Of a DNA stretch of 26,166 nucleotides, positions 1-7,725 are shown one piece after another. The notes beneath the pieces are model-generated. The model saw only the letters and a list, made by a program, of their open reading frames with translations. It was not told the origin of the DNA and made no database searches. The position numbers and the translations under genes were made by a program. The DNA comes from a virus. Each line of letters opens with the position of its first letter. Within the stretch, counting starts at the first letter, position 1. The stretch spans positions 1-26,166 of IMG/VR virus record IMGVR_UViG_3300010412_000070. The stretch is one strand, 5' to 3'.

Positions 1-1
1 C

Positions 2-577
2 GACAAAGGCGCAGGCACAACCGATAGGTTGCATGATTTTATAATTGCGCAAGGTTGGGAACACAACAACGACGAAGCGGATTATGGATTTTTCAATTTA
101 ATCGCAATCCGCGCGTTTCAAATGAAACAACGATTAGACGTTATCGAACGTTTGGTCGGCGCATTCGAAAAAGCAGACATTATTATCACGCATTCGAACG
201 GCGCGTTTTTCACAACGCAAGCCCTGCATTGTTTGCCGAAACAATACCGCCGTTCGAAAATCGTCATTCACATTTCGCCCGCGCTTGACGCTGACACGCC
301 CATTCCCGACGCGGTTCATTCGCAACTGGTTTTATGCACGAAACACGATGGATGGGTACGACTTTCGTCGTATTTGTTTTGCCATCCGTGGGGGCGCATG
401 GGCGCAATCGGTTACACCGACGGCGATTCACGCAACACGAATATTTTGGACAACACCATCAAAGGGCATTCCAAATGGTTCAACAAGGCGAACGTCGAAC
501 GCACATGGAATTATTGTTATCGATTCACCATGCAAAATGATTTTATACTGTCCAAACACGGAGCATTGCCAACATGA
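2..577 (+). CDS. alpha/beta-hydrolase-like protein, 5' partial
   Basis: The reading frame is open from base 2, with no stop before the TTG at 29, so the gene very probably begins upstream of the window. Counting from the TTG codon, a nucleophile-elbow-like THSNGA lies at residues 54-59 (candidate Ser56) after a hydrophobic strand (ADIII). It is followed by a second hydrophobic strand ending in HISPALD, then HDGW and GHSKWF, which could supply the acid and the histidine of a Ser-Asp/His triad. The elbow is H-S-N-G and not the usual G-x-S-x-G, so the assignment is only to the fold. The substrate is unknown; an esterase or lipase-like role is possible. The stop overlaps the next start (ATGA at 574-577), which suggests translational coupling with the lipoprotein gene. 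There is no visible signal peptide, but the N-terminus is missing. Confidence 0.6.
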   Translation, partial: DKGAGTTDRLHDFIIAQGWEHNNDEADYGFFNLIAIRAFQMKQRLDVIERLVGAFEKADIIITHSNGAFFTTQALHCLPKQYRRSKIVIHISPALDADTPIPDAVHSQLVLCTKHDGWVRLSSYLFCHPWGRMGAIGYTDGDSRNTNILDNTIKGHSKWFNKANVERTWNYCYRFTMQNDFILSKHGALPT

Positions 578-879
578 AAACGTTTTTCGTAATTCTGATT
601 TTATTGTTATTGACTGCTTGCCGAACGCAATACGAACTGACGATTGAACGCGACGGTTTGACCATCAAAGGAAAGTCGTCGTCATATCGCGAATACGCGC
701 TGTTTTCTATGGAATACAATCCCGCGACGCATGACATCTCATTGATTGCGGTCGGCGTGACCGATGACACCGCCGAAGTCGTGCGCGATGTCGTCGCGGT
801 CGGCGGCGACGTAGTGCGCGATGTTGTCGCACCCGTTCACGGCGAACAAGACCCGCGATATACAAATGATTCCAATTAA
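574..879 (+). CDS. small phage lipoprotein
   Basis: A 101-residue protein that starts with a classic lipoprotein signal: Met-Lys, a hydrophobic run at residues 4-13, and the lipobox LTAC at 13-16 with Cys16 as the lipidation site. The residue after Cys is Arg, so no Asp(+2) inner-membrane retention signal is present and outer-membrane sorting is expected in a Gram-negative cell. The mature part is short and ends with an internal duplication, VVRDVVA repeated about 13 residues apart (around residues 67-87), which is hydrophobic enough to associate with membrane. A role in lysis (o-spanin-like) or superinfection exclusion is conceivable, but no proline-rich spanin signature and no partner i-spanin gene are visible. 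It overlaps the hydrolase gene upstream by 4 bases and the QueE-like gene downstream by 14 bases. Confidence 0.75.
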   Translation: MKTFFVILILLLLTACRTQYELTIERDGLTIKGKSSSYREYALFSMEYNPATHDISLIAVGVTDDTAEVVRDVVAVGGDVVRDVVAPVHGEQDPRYTNDSN

Positions 880-1459
880 CAGCATTCGGCAGTCATTCCA
901 GTTTGAGGGCGAATTTGCGGGCGTGCCGTCAATCACAATTACGTTGCAGCACGACACGTCGAACCCGGCGCACAAGGTCGACAACATCGACGACGCAACG
1001 CATTATTCGGATTTTTATTGGACGTTTGCCAATCGCGCGGCGATTTATCGATACGTCAATGCATTGTCAGGAATGCGCGTTCGCCACGTCATCATTAACG
1101 GCGACGAACCGTTTTCATTGAACGAGCAGGAATTAATTCGATTCGTCGGCGAATTAATGACAAAACGCTATTCGGTGCAAATCGTCACGCCTTGCACGTT
1201 GCCAATCCCGAAGGTTTTGCCGCGCATGGCGTTCATTACCGGCAAAACGTTCGAAGGCTCAAAACCCGAAATCATGTATGACTGCGACGAAATCATTCAT
1301 TCGGTCAGCAAAAAAAGCGACATCGCGGTTCTGGAAAAGTTGATTGCAGACATGCCAGACCCAAACGTTTGGTTGCAACCTGTTAGCCGAAAAAATAACG
1401 CGGTACAATTATGTATGGAAACGTGTTTTCAACACGGTTTCAAATTATCGACAATTTAG
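866..1459 (+). CDS. QueE-like protein lacking radical-SAM cysteines
   Basis: A 197-residue protein starting at ATG 866. An ATG at 821 in the same frame adds 15 residues, but the QueE-type N-terminus begins at 866. The order of motifs follows 7-carboxy-7-deazaguanine synthase (QueE): INSIRQSFQFEGEFAGVPS at 4-22 matches the QueE INEIFxSxQGEGxxAGxPS region, VIINGDEP at 75-82 matches the GGEP region, then a VQIVTPCT strand, and near the C-terminus VWLQPVS followed by CFQHGFKLST. The CxxxCxxC motif that binds the 4Fe-4S cluster should follow residue 27. That stretch contains no cysteine, and GGEP has become GDEP. The C-terminal Q-x-H-K of QueE is also absent before the stop. Radical-SAM catalysis therefore looks impossible. 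The protein may be a decayed or repurposed relative of phage 7-deazaguanine DNA-modification enzymes. It lies just upstream of the terminase genes. Confidence 0.7.
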   Translation: MIPINSIRQSFQFEGEFAGVPSITITLQHDTSNPAHKVDNIDDATHYSDFYWTFANRAAIYRYVNALSGMRVRHVIINGDEPFSLNEQELIRFVGELMTKRYSVQIVTPCTLPIPKVLPRMAFITGKTFEGSKPEIMYDCDEIIHSVSKKSDIAVLEKLIADMPDPNVWLQPVSRKNNAVQLCMETCFQHGFKLSTI

Positions 1460-1501
1460 ACACAACGACATAGCGCATTTTGGATTTGCGCACCTTACGG
1501 C

Positions 1502-1514
1502 AGGAGCAATAAGG
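1502..1514 (+). promoter_or_regulatory. ribosome binding site for small terminase
   Basis: AGGAG at 1502-1506 lies 9 bases before the ATG at 1516, with a second purine block AAGG nearer the start. This supports the 1516 start. The preceding 42 bases (1460-1501) contain no recognisable promoter. Confidence 0.6.
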
Positions 1515-1515
1515 C

Positions 1516-1908
1516 ATGGCACGTTCACCATTTAAAGCAACCGATGAACATCGGAACATTGTTCATTCGGCAAGCGGCATGGGTTTACCTCAAGAAATGA
1601 TTTGCTATTTAATCATGGATTCAAAAGGCAAACCGATTACCGAAAAAACCTTGCGAAAACATTTCAGGCACGAATTGGATACCGGCATTGCAAATGCGCG
1701 CGTGAAAATATTCCAAACCGCGTTCAAAGTTGCCACCGATTCGAAGCACCCCGCATTCGCGACAATGAATATTTGGCTACAAAAAACCCAATGCGGCATG
1801 CGCGAAGGCATGAAATTAGAATTGACCGGCAGCGGCGGCGCGCCATTGAATCAAACGCCGCAATTCGTCGTCAATGTAGGCGACACGTCAATACCGAAAG
1901 AAACATGA
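1516..1908 (+). CDS. terS: terminase small subunit
   Basis: A 130-residue protein immediately upstream of, and overlapping (ATGA at 1905-1908), the large terminase gene. The N-terminal part holds a helix-turn-helix-like segment at about 13-55 that includes GMGLPQEMICYLI and TEKTLRKHFRHEL. This arrangement is typical of phage small terminases of the family with the TLRKH-R-EL signature. It is followed by a helix (residues 60-75) and ATMNIWLQKTQCGMREGM, the usual conserved tail of this family. The C-terminus is variable and poor in motifs. The subunit would bind the packaging initiation site of the concatemeric DNA and recruit the large subunit. Function is inferred from the motif pattern and gene position. 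Confidence 0.85.
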   Translation: MARSPFKATDEHRNIVHSASGMGLPQEMICYLIMDSKGKPITEKTLRKHFRHELDTGIANARVKIFQTAFKVATDSKHPAFATMNIWLQKTQCGMREGMKLELTGSGGAPLNQTPQFVVNVGDTSIPKET

Positions 1909-3365
1909 TTCTTTCAGAATGCACATTGCATGATGGCCCGCAAAGCATAGCGTTTCAAAGTCCTGCAACTGAAATTTTGTACGGCGGCGCAGCGGGCGGC
2001 GGCAAATCGTTCCTGATTCGAATTTCATTAATCATTTGGTGTTTGGCGGTTCCCGGTTTGCAATGCTATTTGTTTCGGCGCACGTTTCGCGAATTGTTCA
2101 TGAATCACATGGAAGGCCCGTCGTCGTTTCCGCTGTTGTTAAATCCGTGGATTAAAAACAAACAGGTCAACATCAATTACCAATCGATGAAAATCATGTT
2201 TGCGAACGGTTCGGTCATTCACTTGTGCAATTGCCAATATGAAAAAAACCGCTTGAATTATCACGGCGCGGAAATTCACGTTTTAGCCATTGACGAATTG
2301 ACGACGTTCACCGCGACGATTTATTACTATTTACGCGGTCGCGTTCGCATGGTCGGTTTAGATTTACCGCCAAATTGTCCGTGGGCATTCCCGCGTATTT
2401 TGTGCGGCACAAATCCCGGTGGCATCGGTCACACGTTCGCAAAAGCCGATTGGGTCACGTCGGCAAATCCTTATGAAATTCACCGCGCAAGCGAAGACGA
2501 CGGCGGCATGTTGCGTCAATATATCCCTGCACGATTGACAGACAACCCGACGTTGATGCGTGAAGACCCCGGTTACATCGGTCGATTGGCAGGATTGGGT
2601 TCGCCCGAATTGGTGCGCGCGTTGCGCGAAGGCTCGTGGGACATTTTAGAAGGCGCAATGTTTACCGACGTTTGGGACGAAGCAGTCAATTGGATTGACC
2701 CGTTCCCGTTGCCGCAATCATGGCGTTTGACGCGTTCGTTCGATTGGGGTTCATCGAAGCCGTTTTCGGTCGGTTGGTGGGCAACATGCGACGGCACACA
2801 ACCGACCGACGAAGACGGAAATCGCATTTTGGATTACACTATACCGGCAAAATCGAAGATTCGCATTGCCGAGTGGTACGGATGGAACGGAAAGGCAAAT
2901 CAAGGTTGCAAATTATTGCCGAAACAAATTGCAAAAGGTATTCTGGAACGTGAACAGAAATTGGGCATTTTGGGACAGGTATACCCCGGCGCAGCAGACA
3001 GCGCAATATTCGACACCGACAGGGGCGAAAGCATCGCGACGAAAATGGAAGCGGTCAGGCTGAACGGTTCATCTGCAAAGGTGAAATTCAAACCGGCAAG
3101 CAAAGGGCCGGGTTCGCGAGTTCGTGGATGGGAAGTCGTTCGCGAAATGTTGAAAGCCGCACAACAACGCCCGATGGAAGCACCCGCCCTTTTAATCTTC
3201 AACCGTTGCACAAATTTCCGCAGAACCATTCCCGAATTACCGCGCGACGAAACGAAAACCGACGACATTAATACCGAGTCGGAAGACCACATCGCCGACG
3301 AAACACGCTATGAATTGACCTTGCCGTCTTTCGGTGCGACAAGGGCGCAAATTAAGGGAGCATAA
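1905..3365 (+). CDS. terL: terminase large subunit (packaging ATPase/nuclease)
   Basis: A 486-residue protein starting at ATG 1905. The same frame is open upstream to 1602, but that stretch is only the shadow of the small terminase gene, and the start overlapping its stop fits phage practice. The ATPase domain shows Walker A GGAAGGGKS at 27-35, Walker B VLAIDE at 126-131 with catalytic Glu131, and the coupling motif CGTNPGG at 167-173. The nuclease domain has the expected three acidic positions: RSFDWG (Asp280), GAADSAIFD (Asp365) and EDHIADE (Asp461 or Asp465). All motor and nuclease residues look intact, so the enzyme should be active. It drives DNA translocation through the portal, encoded immediately downstream, and cuts genome ends. 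Confidence 0.96.
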   Translation: MILSECTLHDGPQSIAFQSPATEILYGGAAGGGKSFLIRISLIIWCLAVPGLQCYLFRRTFRELFMNHMEGPSSFPLLLNPWIKNKQVNINYQSMKIMFANGSVIHLCNCQYEKNRLNYHGAEIHVLAIDELTTFTATIYYYLRGRVRMVGLDLPPNCPWAFPRILCGTNPGGIGHTFAKADWVTSANPYEIHRASEDDGGMLRQYIPARLTDNPTLMREDPGYIGRLAGLGSPELVRALREGSWDILEGAMFTDVWDEAVNWIDPFPLPQSWRLTRSFDWGSSKPFSVGWWATCDGTQPTDEDGNRILDYTIPAKSKIRIAEWYGWNGKANQGCKLLPKQIAKGILEREQKLGILGQVYPGAADSAIFDTDRGESIATKMEAVRLNGSSAKVKFKPASKGPGSRVRGWEVVREMLKAAQQRPMEAPALLIFNRCTNFRRTIPELPRDETKTDDINTESEDHIADETRYELTLPSFGATRAQIKGA

Positions 3366-3367
3366 AA

Positions 3368-4783
3368 ATGCCTGTTAATACCCCGCACAATGAACACTCG
3401 GATATGACAATCCGTTGGCAACGTTGTCGCGATGTTGTTTCGGGTTTGGATGCAATCAAAGAAGGCGGGCGTTTATATTTGCCCGCGCCGACAGGATTGG
3501 ATGATGAAGAATACGAACATTACCAACAACGCGCGACGTTTTTCAATGCAACGCAACGAACAATCGATGCAATGTCGGGTTTGATTTTCCGCAAAGACCC
3601 GAAATACGATTTAGAAGACCAATATTTATATTTGCTTGACCGCGCGACCGCTGACGGCATGCCAATGACAGATTTAGCAGTCAAAGCAGTTGAAGAAGTC
3701 ATGGTCGTTGGGCGCGTGTCATTGTTGGTCGATTTTCCGTTAGTTGAAAACCCCGAAACACGAACGCGCGCGCAAGCCGAAGCCGACGGCGACCGACCAT
3801 TCGTTGCTGTTTATCAGGGCGAAAACCTGACAAATTGGCGATACGTCATGAAAGGTTCAGAACGCATTTTACAAATGGCGGTTTTGATGGAATACGAAGA
3901 CATCATAGACCCCGAAGATAAATTCGTCGTCAAACAAAGAAAATGCTATCGCGAATTAAGCATCGAAACCGGCGTTTACACGCAAACGATGTGGCGTTGG
4001 GACGAAAACAAAAGAAAATATATTCCAGAAGAACCCATCACGCCGTTGATGAACAATCAACCGATGAAACGAATTCCGCTTTACGTCGCGTCGATTTTTG
4101 GCGAAACGGTCGATGTCCAAAAACCGCCGTTTTTGGATTTGGTCGATGTCAACATCGCCCATTACAGGAATTCCGCAGATTACGAACGCGGTTTGCATTT
4201 CACAGGCAACCCGATGCCGGTCATCACCGGATGGGACGCAGGCGAAACGACCGTGACAATCGGTTCTGAACGCGCATTGATTTTGGAATCGCCACAAGCA
4301 AAAGCGTTTTACATGGAATTGACCGGCGACATGGGCGCATTGAAAGAAGCGTTAAAAGACAAAAAAGCAGACATGGCATCGATGGGAACGAAATTGTTGC
4401 TTGAAGAAACGCGCGGCGGTGTCGAAGCCGCAGAAACAGCCGCGATTCGTCGCGCAGGCGAAAATTCGGTGTTGTCGGCAATCGCGTCGTCGGTGTCGCG
4501 CGTTATCACTCACGCGTTGGAAACAATGGTCGAATGGTCAGGCGGCAATCCCGAAGAAGTGCATTACGAATTGAATCGCGATTATTTGCCGTTCGCGATG
4601 AGTGCCGACACTATCACCGCATTGATGGGCGCATGGCAACAAGGCGTTATTTCGAAAGAAACGCTGTTCCAAAAATTGCAGGAAGGCGAAGCAATCCCGC
4701 AAGGCGTGGATTACGAACGCGACCAAGAATTAGTCGCGGAAGAAGGAATGTTGAATTTGCCGGTCGTAACAACGGCGGAATGA
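3368..4783 (+). CDS. portal protein (DUF4055-type)
   Basis: A 471-residue protein directly after the large terminase, preceded by the strong ribosome binding site AAGGGAG at 3354-3360. The N-terminal region (about 20-60) with RCRDVVSGLDAIKEGG and GRLYLPAP, then FFNATQRTIDAMSGLIFRK at about 58-76, is typical of DUF4055-type portals, and the length of 450-500 residues also fits. A long helical segment around residues 330-380 (ALKEALKDKKADMASMG, then VEAAETAAIRRAGENS) would form the portal stem and crown. It forms the dodecameric DNA gate at one capsid vertex and partners with the terminase and the neck proteins. The assignment rests on order and signature; no sequence search was run. Confidence 0.88.
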   Translation: MPVNTPHNEHSDMTIRWQRCRDVVSGLDAIKEGGRLYLPAPTGLDDEEYEHYQQRATFFNATQRTIDAMSGLIFRKDPKYDLEDQYLYLLDRATADGMPMTDLAVKAVEEVMVVGRVSLLVDFPLVENPETRTRAQAEADGDRPFVAVYQGENLTNWRYVMKGSERILQMAVLMEYEDIIDPEDKFVVKQRKCYRELSIETGVYTQTMWRWDENKRKYIPEEPITPLMNNQPMKRIPLYVASIFGETVDVQKPPFLDLVDVNIAHYRNSADYERGLHFTGNPMPVITGWDAGETTVTIGSERALILESPQAKAFYMELTGDMGALKEALKDKKADMASMGTKLLLEETRGGVEAAETAAIRRAGENSVLSAIASSVSRVITHALETMVEWSGGNPEEVHYELNRDYLPFAMSADTITALMGAWQQGVISKETLFQKLQEGEAIPQGVDYERDQELVAEEGMLNLPVVTTAE

Positions 4784-4784
4784 C

Positions 4785-6551
4785 ATGACATCGCCTGCGA
4801 ATCTTTATCGTTCGTTGTTTTCGCAATCGGTCGCGAAGATTGGTTATGCCAATCGAACGTCGCGCGAAGTGTTGGTTTTCCTTGACCAAATGGCAATCGA
4901 CATAGAAGACCAAATTAAAGCAGCATCGACCGATTGGTCGAAACGACGATTGGAGCAAATGCTCGGCGAGGTTCGCGTCATCACGCGCAGCGTAAGAGAC
5001 AAAATGTTTACGCACGTTTCAGAAGAAGCGCGCGTTATCGCCGAAGCCGAAGCCCGCATGGTCGTTAAAGGGTTAAAACAAATAGCACCGATAGCGGCGA
5101 CCGCGTCGTTGTCGGTATCGAAATTAAAGGCAATCGTCGAAACAACGCCGTTCGATGGTCGCATCATGAAAGATTGGTTTGCCGGTTGGGAACAATCCAC
5201 GTTCGAAGCGATGAAACAGCAAGTCTGGCTAGGATATGCAGAAGGCGAATCAGCCGCGCAAATCGCAAAACGTTTAATCGGCACAGTTCCCGACGATTTG
5301 TTGTTGGGCAAATCCGCGCCCGGTCGCAAAGGCAAAGGCGGCACACCGCGCCGTTATCGCGGCATCATGGTTGCATCACGACGCAACGCGCGCACGATTG
5401 CACGAACCGCGATTGTTCACGCGACAAATCAAGCGCGCATGGAAGTGTACAGGGCAAACGACGACGTGATTTCAATGGTCGAATGGGACGCAACGTTAGA
5501 CCATGCAACCTGTTCAGTGTGTGGCAGTTTAGACGGCAGGGTGTTTTCGTTGAAATTTACGAATCGCGTACCGCCCGCGCACCCGAATTGCCGTTGCGCA
5601 ATTTTGCCGGTCGTGAAAAAAGAATTCCTGCCAGACGATTTACCCGCAGGCGAAAAAGCAAGCATCGAAGGCCCGATAGACGCGCGCACGACATACGAAG
5701 ATTGGTTGCGCACACAATCACATGAAAACGTTTCGAAGGTGTTGGGCAAACAAAAAGCGAAATTGTTTTTAGACGGCAAACTGAAAATGGAACGGTTCAT
5801 CGACAATCAGGATTTTGAATTGACGTTGGACGAACTGAAAGCGTTCAATCCCGCAGAATGGCGATTGGCGTTCGGCACGAAAAACAACCCGATTATTCCG
5901 TCTGATTTCGAGCGCGAAGATTTGTTGAGCAACGCAATTGATTTGTGGGAAACGGTCGATGACATTCAAGGCGCGGATTTAATAGAAACGTTGCAAGAAT
6001 GGCAATCGCCGCGCTTTCAAGACATCAACGAATACATGCGCGCAAAAGCGGCGGGCGAAACCGCGTTTCAGAAATTTGTCGAAGAATTGGAAGTTCACGC
6101 GGTGCTTGAAGAATTGCATGCATACGCATTGATTTTAGAAGAAGCGTTCGAAGCAGGATTAGCGCACCAAATCGAAAAACCAATGATGGTGTTTCGTGGC
6201 GTATTAGGCAAAGTGGAACAAACTTTAACTGCTATGCGCGTTGGCGACACGTTCATGGACGCGGGTTTTCTCGCGACGACAATCGACCGCGAAGTCGCTT
6301 TAGGTTTTGCCGAAAAAATGGGCGGTGTCGTTTCAATGTTGGAAATCGAATTACCGACAGGAACGCGCGTGTTACCGTTGAACGCGAAATCGCCCCGGTC
6401 AGGACTTGCATTGTTGGACGAATGGGAAAAAGAAATATTGCTGCAAAACGAAGCCCAATTGCAATTAACACAAATCAGGCATGATAAAATCGAATCGAAC
6501 GGCATCATGACCGATGCTGTCATTTACGTTTTCAAATTGTTGAACCCATGA
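4785..6551 (+). CDS. MuF-type minor head protein with C-terminal ADP-ribosyltransferase domain
   Basis: A 588-residue protein that starts one base after the portal stop. Residues about 120-280 are a MuF (phage Mu gpF-like) head morphogenesis domain: ARTIARTAIVHATNQARMEV, then TCSVCGSLDGRVF with Cys243 and Cys246, and PPAHPNCRCAILP with His266, Cys269 and Cys271, a probable metal-binding set. Residues about 465-588 look like a VIP2-type R-S-E ADP-ribosyltransferase: VFRG (Arg471), GFLATT at 494-499 in the STS position, and EKEILL with Glu548 and Glu550 as the catalytic E-x-E. The triad looks intact. MuF domains carry effectors into the head in known polymorphic toxin systems, so this enzyme may be packaged and injected, acting like T4 Alt. 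Target unknown. The segment 281-460 is a helical linker of no recognised family. Confidence 0.88.
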   Translation: MTSPANLYRSLFSQSVAKIGYANRTSREVLVFLDQMAIDIEDQIKAASTDWSKRRLEQMLGEVRVITRSVRDKMFTHVSEEARVIAEAEARMVVKGLKQIAPIAATASLSVSKLKAIVETTPFDGRIMKDWFAGWEQSTFEAMKQQVWLGYAEGESAAQIAKRLIGTVPDDLLLGKSAPGRKGKGGTPRRYRGIMVASRRNARTIARTAIVHATNQARMEVYRANDDVISMVEWDATLDHATCSVCGSLDGRVFSLKFTNRVPPAHPNCRCAILPVVKKEFLPDDLPAGEKASIEGPIDARTTYEDWLRTQSHENVSKVLGKQKAKLFLDGKLKMERFIDNQDFELTLDELKAFNPAEWRLAFGTKNNPIIPSDFEREDLLSNAIDLWETVDDIQGADLIETLQEWQSPRFQDINEYMRAKAAGETAFQKFVEELEVHAVLEELHAYALILEEAFEAGLAHQIEKPMMVFRGVLGKVEQTLTAMRVGDTFMDAGFLATTIDREVALGFAEKMGGVVSMLEIELPTGTRVLPLNAKSPRSGLALLDEWEKEILLQNEAQLQLTQIRHDKIESNGIMTDAVIYVFKLLNP

Positions 6552-6751
6552 GAACATTGAAACGGAAATTCAAAGATTCGGCGTTCAAAATTTTAACGCC
6601 GTGCGCAACATGCAAACATCGCATTTCGCCGTTGACGTGCAAGGCATTCCCGACGCAGATTCCGCAACCGATTCTGCGCGGCGCGAACAAACACACCGAA
6701 CCGTTTTTGAACGACAACGGCATCCAATACGAAAGAAAAAAAGATGCTTGA
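6548..6751 (+). CDS. small Cys-rich protein of head gene cluster
   Basis: A 67-residue basic protein overlapping the MuF-ART stop by 4 bases (ATGA). It carries CATCKH at 19-24 and a third Cys at 31 (TCKAFP), followed by the pattern IPQPILRG, HTEPF and NDNGIQYE. Small proteins with this arrangement (CxxCxH, CxAFP, GIxYE) recur in phage head regions, but I know of no assigned function. Three Cys and one His could bind a zinc ion. The tight coupling to the MuF-ART gene makes an accessory, immunity or folding role possible, though nothing in the sequence proves it. Confidence 0.7.
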   Translation: MRTLKRKFKDSAFKILTPCATCKHRISPLTCKAFPTQIPQPILRGANKHTEPFLNDNGIQYERKKDA

Positions 6752-7016
6752 ACGATTCAATGATTGGCGTTGCCCGGTATGTACGCAAAACGGCATCGAC
6801 CGGCGCACGTTGGTTTTGCGGTTCACAAATATTAAACTTATTGACGGTTGCAAATTAGACGTTGATTCGTCAACCGTCGAAACGATTGCGCGTTGCGGAA
6901 CGTGCAATACAAAAGTTGCAATGTTTCACCCCGATTTAGGTTGGCGAACGTTGCGGATTGTCACAAATCACGGAGCAAGGAAAGACGATGGATTACAAAG
7001 AATGGTTAAAAACTGA
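6744..7016 (+). CDS. small zinc-ribbon-like hypothetical protein
   Basis: A 90-residue protein with two CxxC pairs, WRCPVC (Cys10, Cys13) and RCGTC (Cys51, Cys54), spaced as in a zinc ribbon. Between them are alternating hydrophobic residues compatible with beta strands. It overlaps the previous gene by 8 bases and the scaffold gene by 29 bases. The ribosome binding site is a weak purine run. No family is recognised. Location between the minor head protein and the scaffold suggests a procapsid or packaging accessory, or a small nucleic-acid-binding protein. Confidence 0.65.
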   Translation: MLERFNDWRCPVCTQNGIDRRTLVLRFTNIKLIDGCKLDVDSSTVETIARCGTCNTKVAMFHPDLGWRTLRIVTNHGARKDDGLQRMVKN

Positions 7017-7701
7017 CGAAGGCAAAGCGGCGATTCAACCGTTAATCGCGCAAGCAATTAACGATTATGAAAAAACCGAAGTCGCCGGTTTGAAAAAAAA
7101 CCGCGACGACGCGCTGAAAGAGAAAGACAAACTTGCCGAACGGCTGAAAAAGTTCGAAGGCATCGACCCTGACAAAATTCAGGACGTTATCGCAAAAGCG
7201 CAAAAAGCCGAAGAAGATAGAATGAAATCAGCGGGCGAATGGGAAAAATTAGACGAACAGCGCAAAATCGCGCACCAAAAAGAAATCGACAAATTGACGA
7301 AACAAATCGAAGATTTGAAAAAGGCGAACGACAACTTTTTGGTCGAAACGTCAATCGGCGCAGCAATCCGCGAAGCGAAAATCGCACCCCACGCGGTTGA
7401 TTTGGTTTCAGCATACGTCGGGCAAAAAATCGCGATTGTCGATGTCGACGGCAAACGGCAAGTGCGCGTCGGCGATGATGACGTAAGCAATTTTTTGAAA
7501 AAATTCGTCGAATCAGACGACGGCAAACATTACACGTTGGCTGATACGAATACCGGCGGCAACGCAAGCGGCGGCGGCGGGTTCAAAAATGCCGGTTCGA
7601 ATCCGTGGGCAAAAGATTCGTTCAACGTCACCGAACAGATGAAAATCAAACGCGAAAAACCAGACTTAGCCAAACGTTTGCAGGCGCAAGCGGGGCAATA
7701 G
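6988..7701 (+). CDS. capsid scaffolding protein
   Basis: A 237-residue protein with the start set at ATG 6988, which has the strong ribosome binding site AAGGAAAG at 6977-6984; an upstream in-frame ATG at 6958 lacks one. The first 120 residues are charged and heptad-like (coiled coil), including LKKNRDDALKEKDKLAERLK and repeated Lys/Glu runs. A small folded part follows (IREAKIAPHAVDLVSAYVG), then a Gly-rich linker and a short basic C-terminal helix. This build is typical of phage scaffolds encoded just before the major capsid gene; the C-terminal helix usually contacts the shell. It ends with TAG, one of only two amber stops in the window. Confidence 0.85.
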   Translation: MDYKEWLKTDEGKAAIQPLIAQAINDYEKTEVAGLKKNRDDALKEKDKLAERLKKFEGIDPDKIQDVIAKAQKAEEDRMKSAGEWEKLDEQRKIAHQKEIDKLTKQIEDLKKANDNFLVETSIGAAIREAKIAPHAVDLVSAYVGQKIAIVDVDGKRQVRVGDDDVSNFLKKFVESDDGKHYTLADTNTGGNASGGGGFKNAGSNPWAKDSFNVTEQMKIKREKPDLAKRLQAQAGQ

Positions 7702-7725
7702 TCCACTTTTCGTTTTTGATTCGAA

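Noticed and set aside
821-865. Alternative start at 821 for the QueE-like gene
   Set aside because: The extra 15 residues have no ribosome binding site and precede the conserved QueE-type N-terminus.
1602-1904. In-frame extension of the large terminase start to 1602
   Set aside because: This stretch lies inside the small terminase gene in another frame and has no family similarity; ATG 1905 gives the usual overlap and an N-terminus leading straight to Walker A.
2873-2884. Another copy of the promoter-like motif (GTGGTACGGAT)
   Set aside because: It is inside the large terminase gene and has an extra base within the -10; taken as coincidence.
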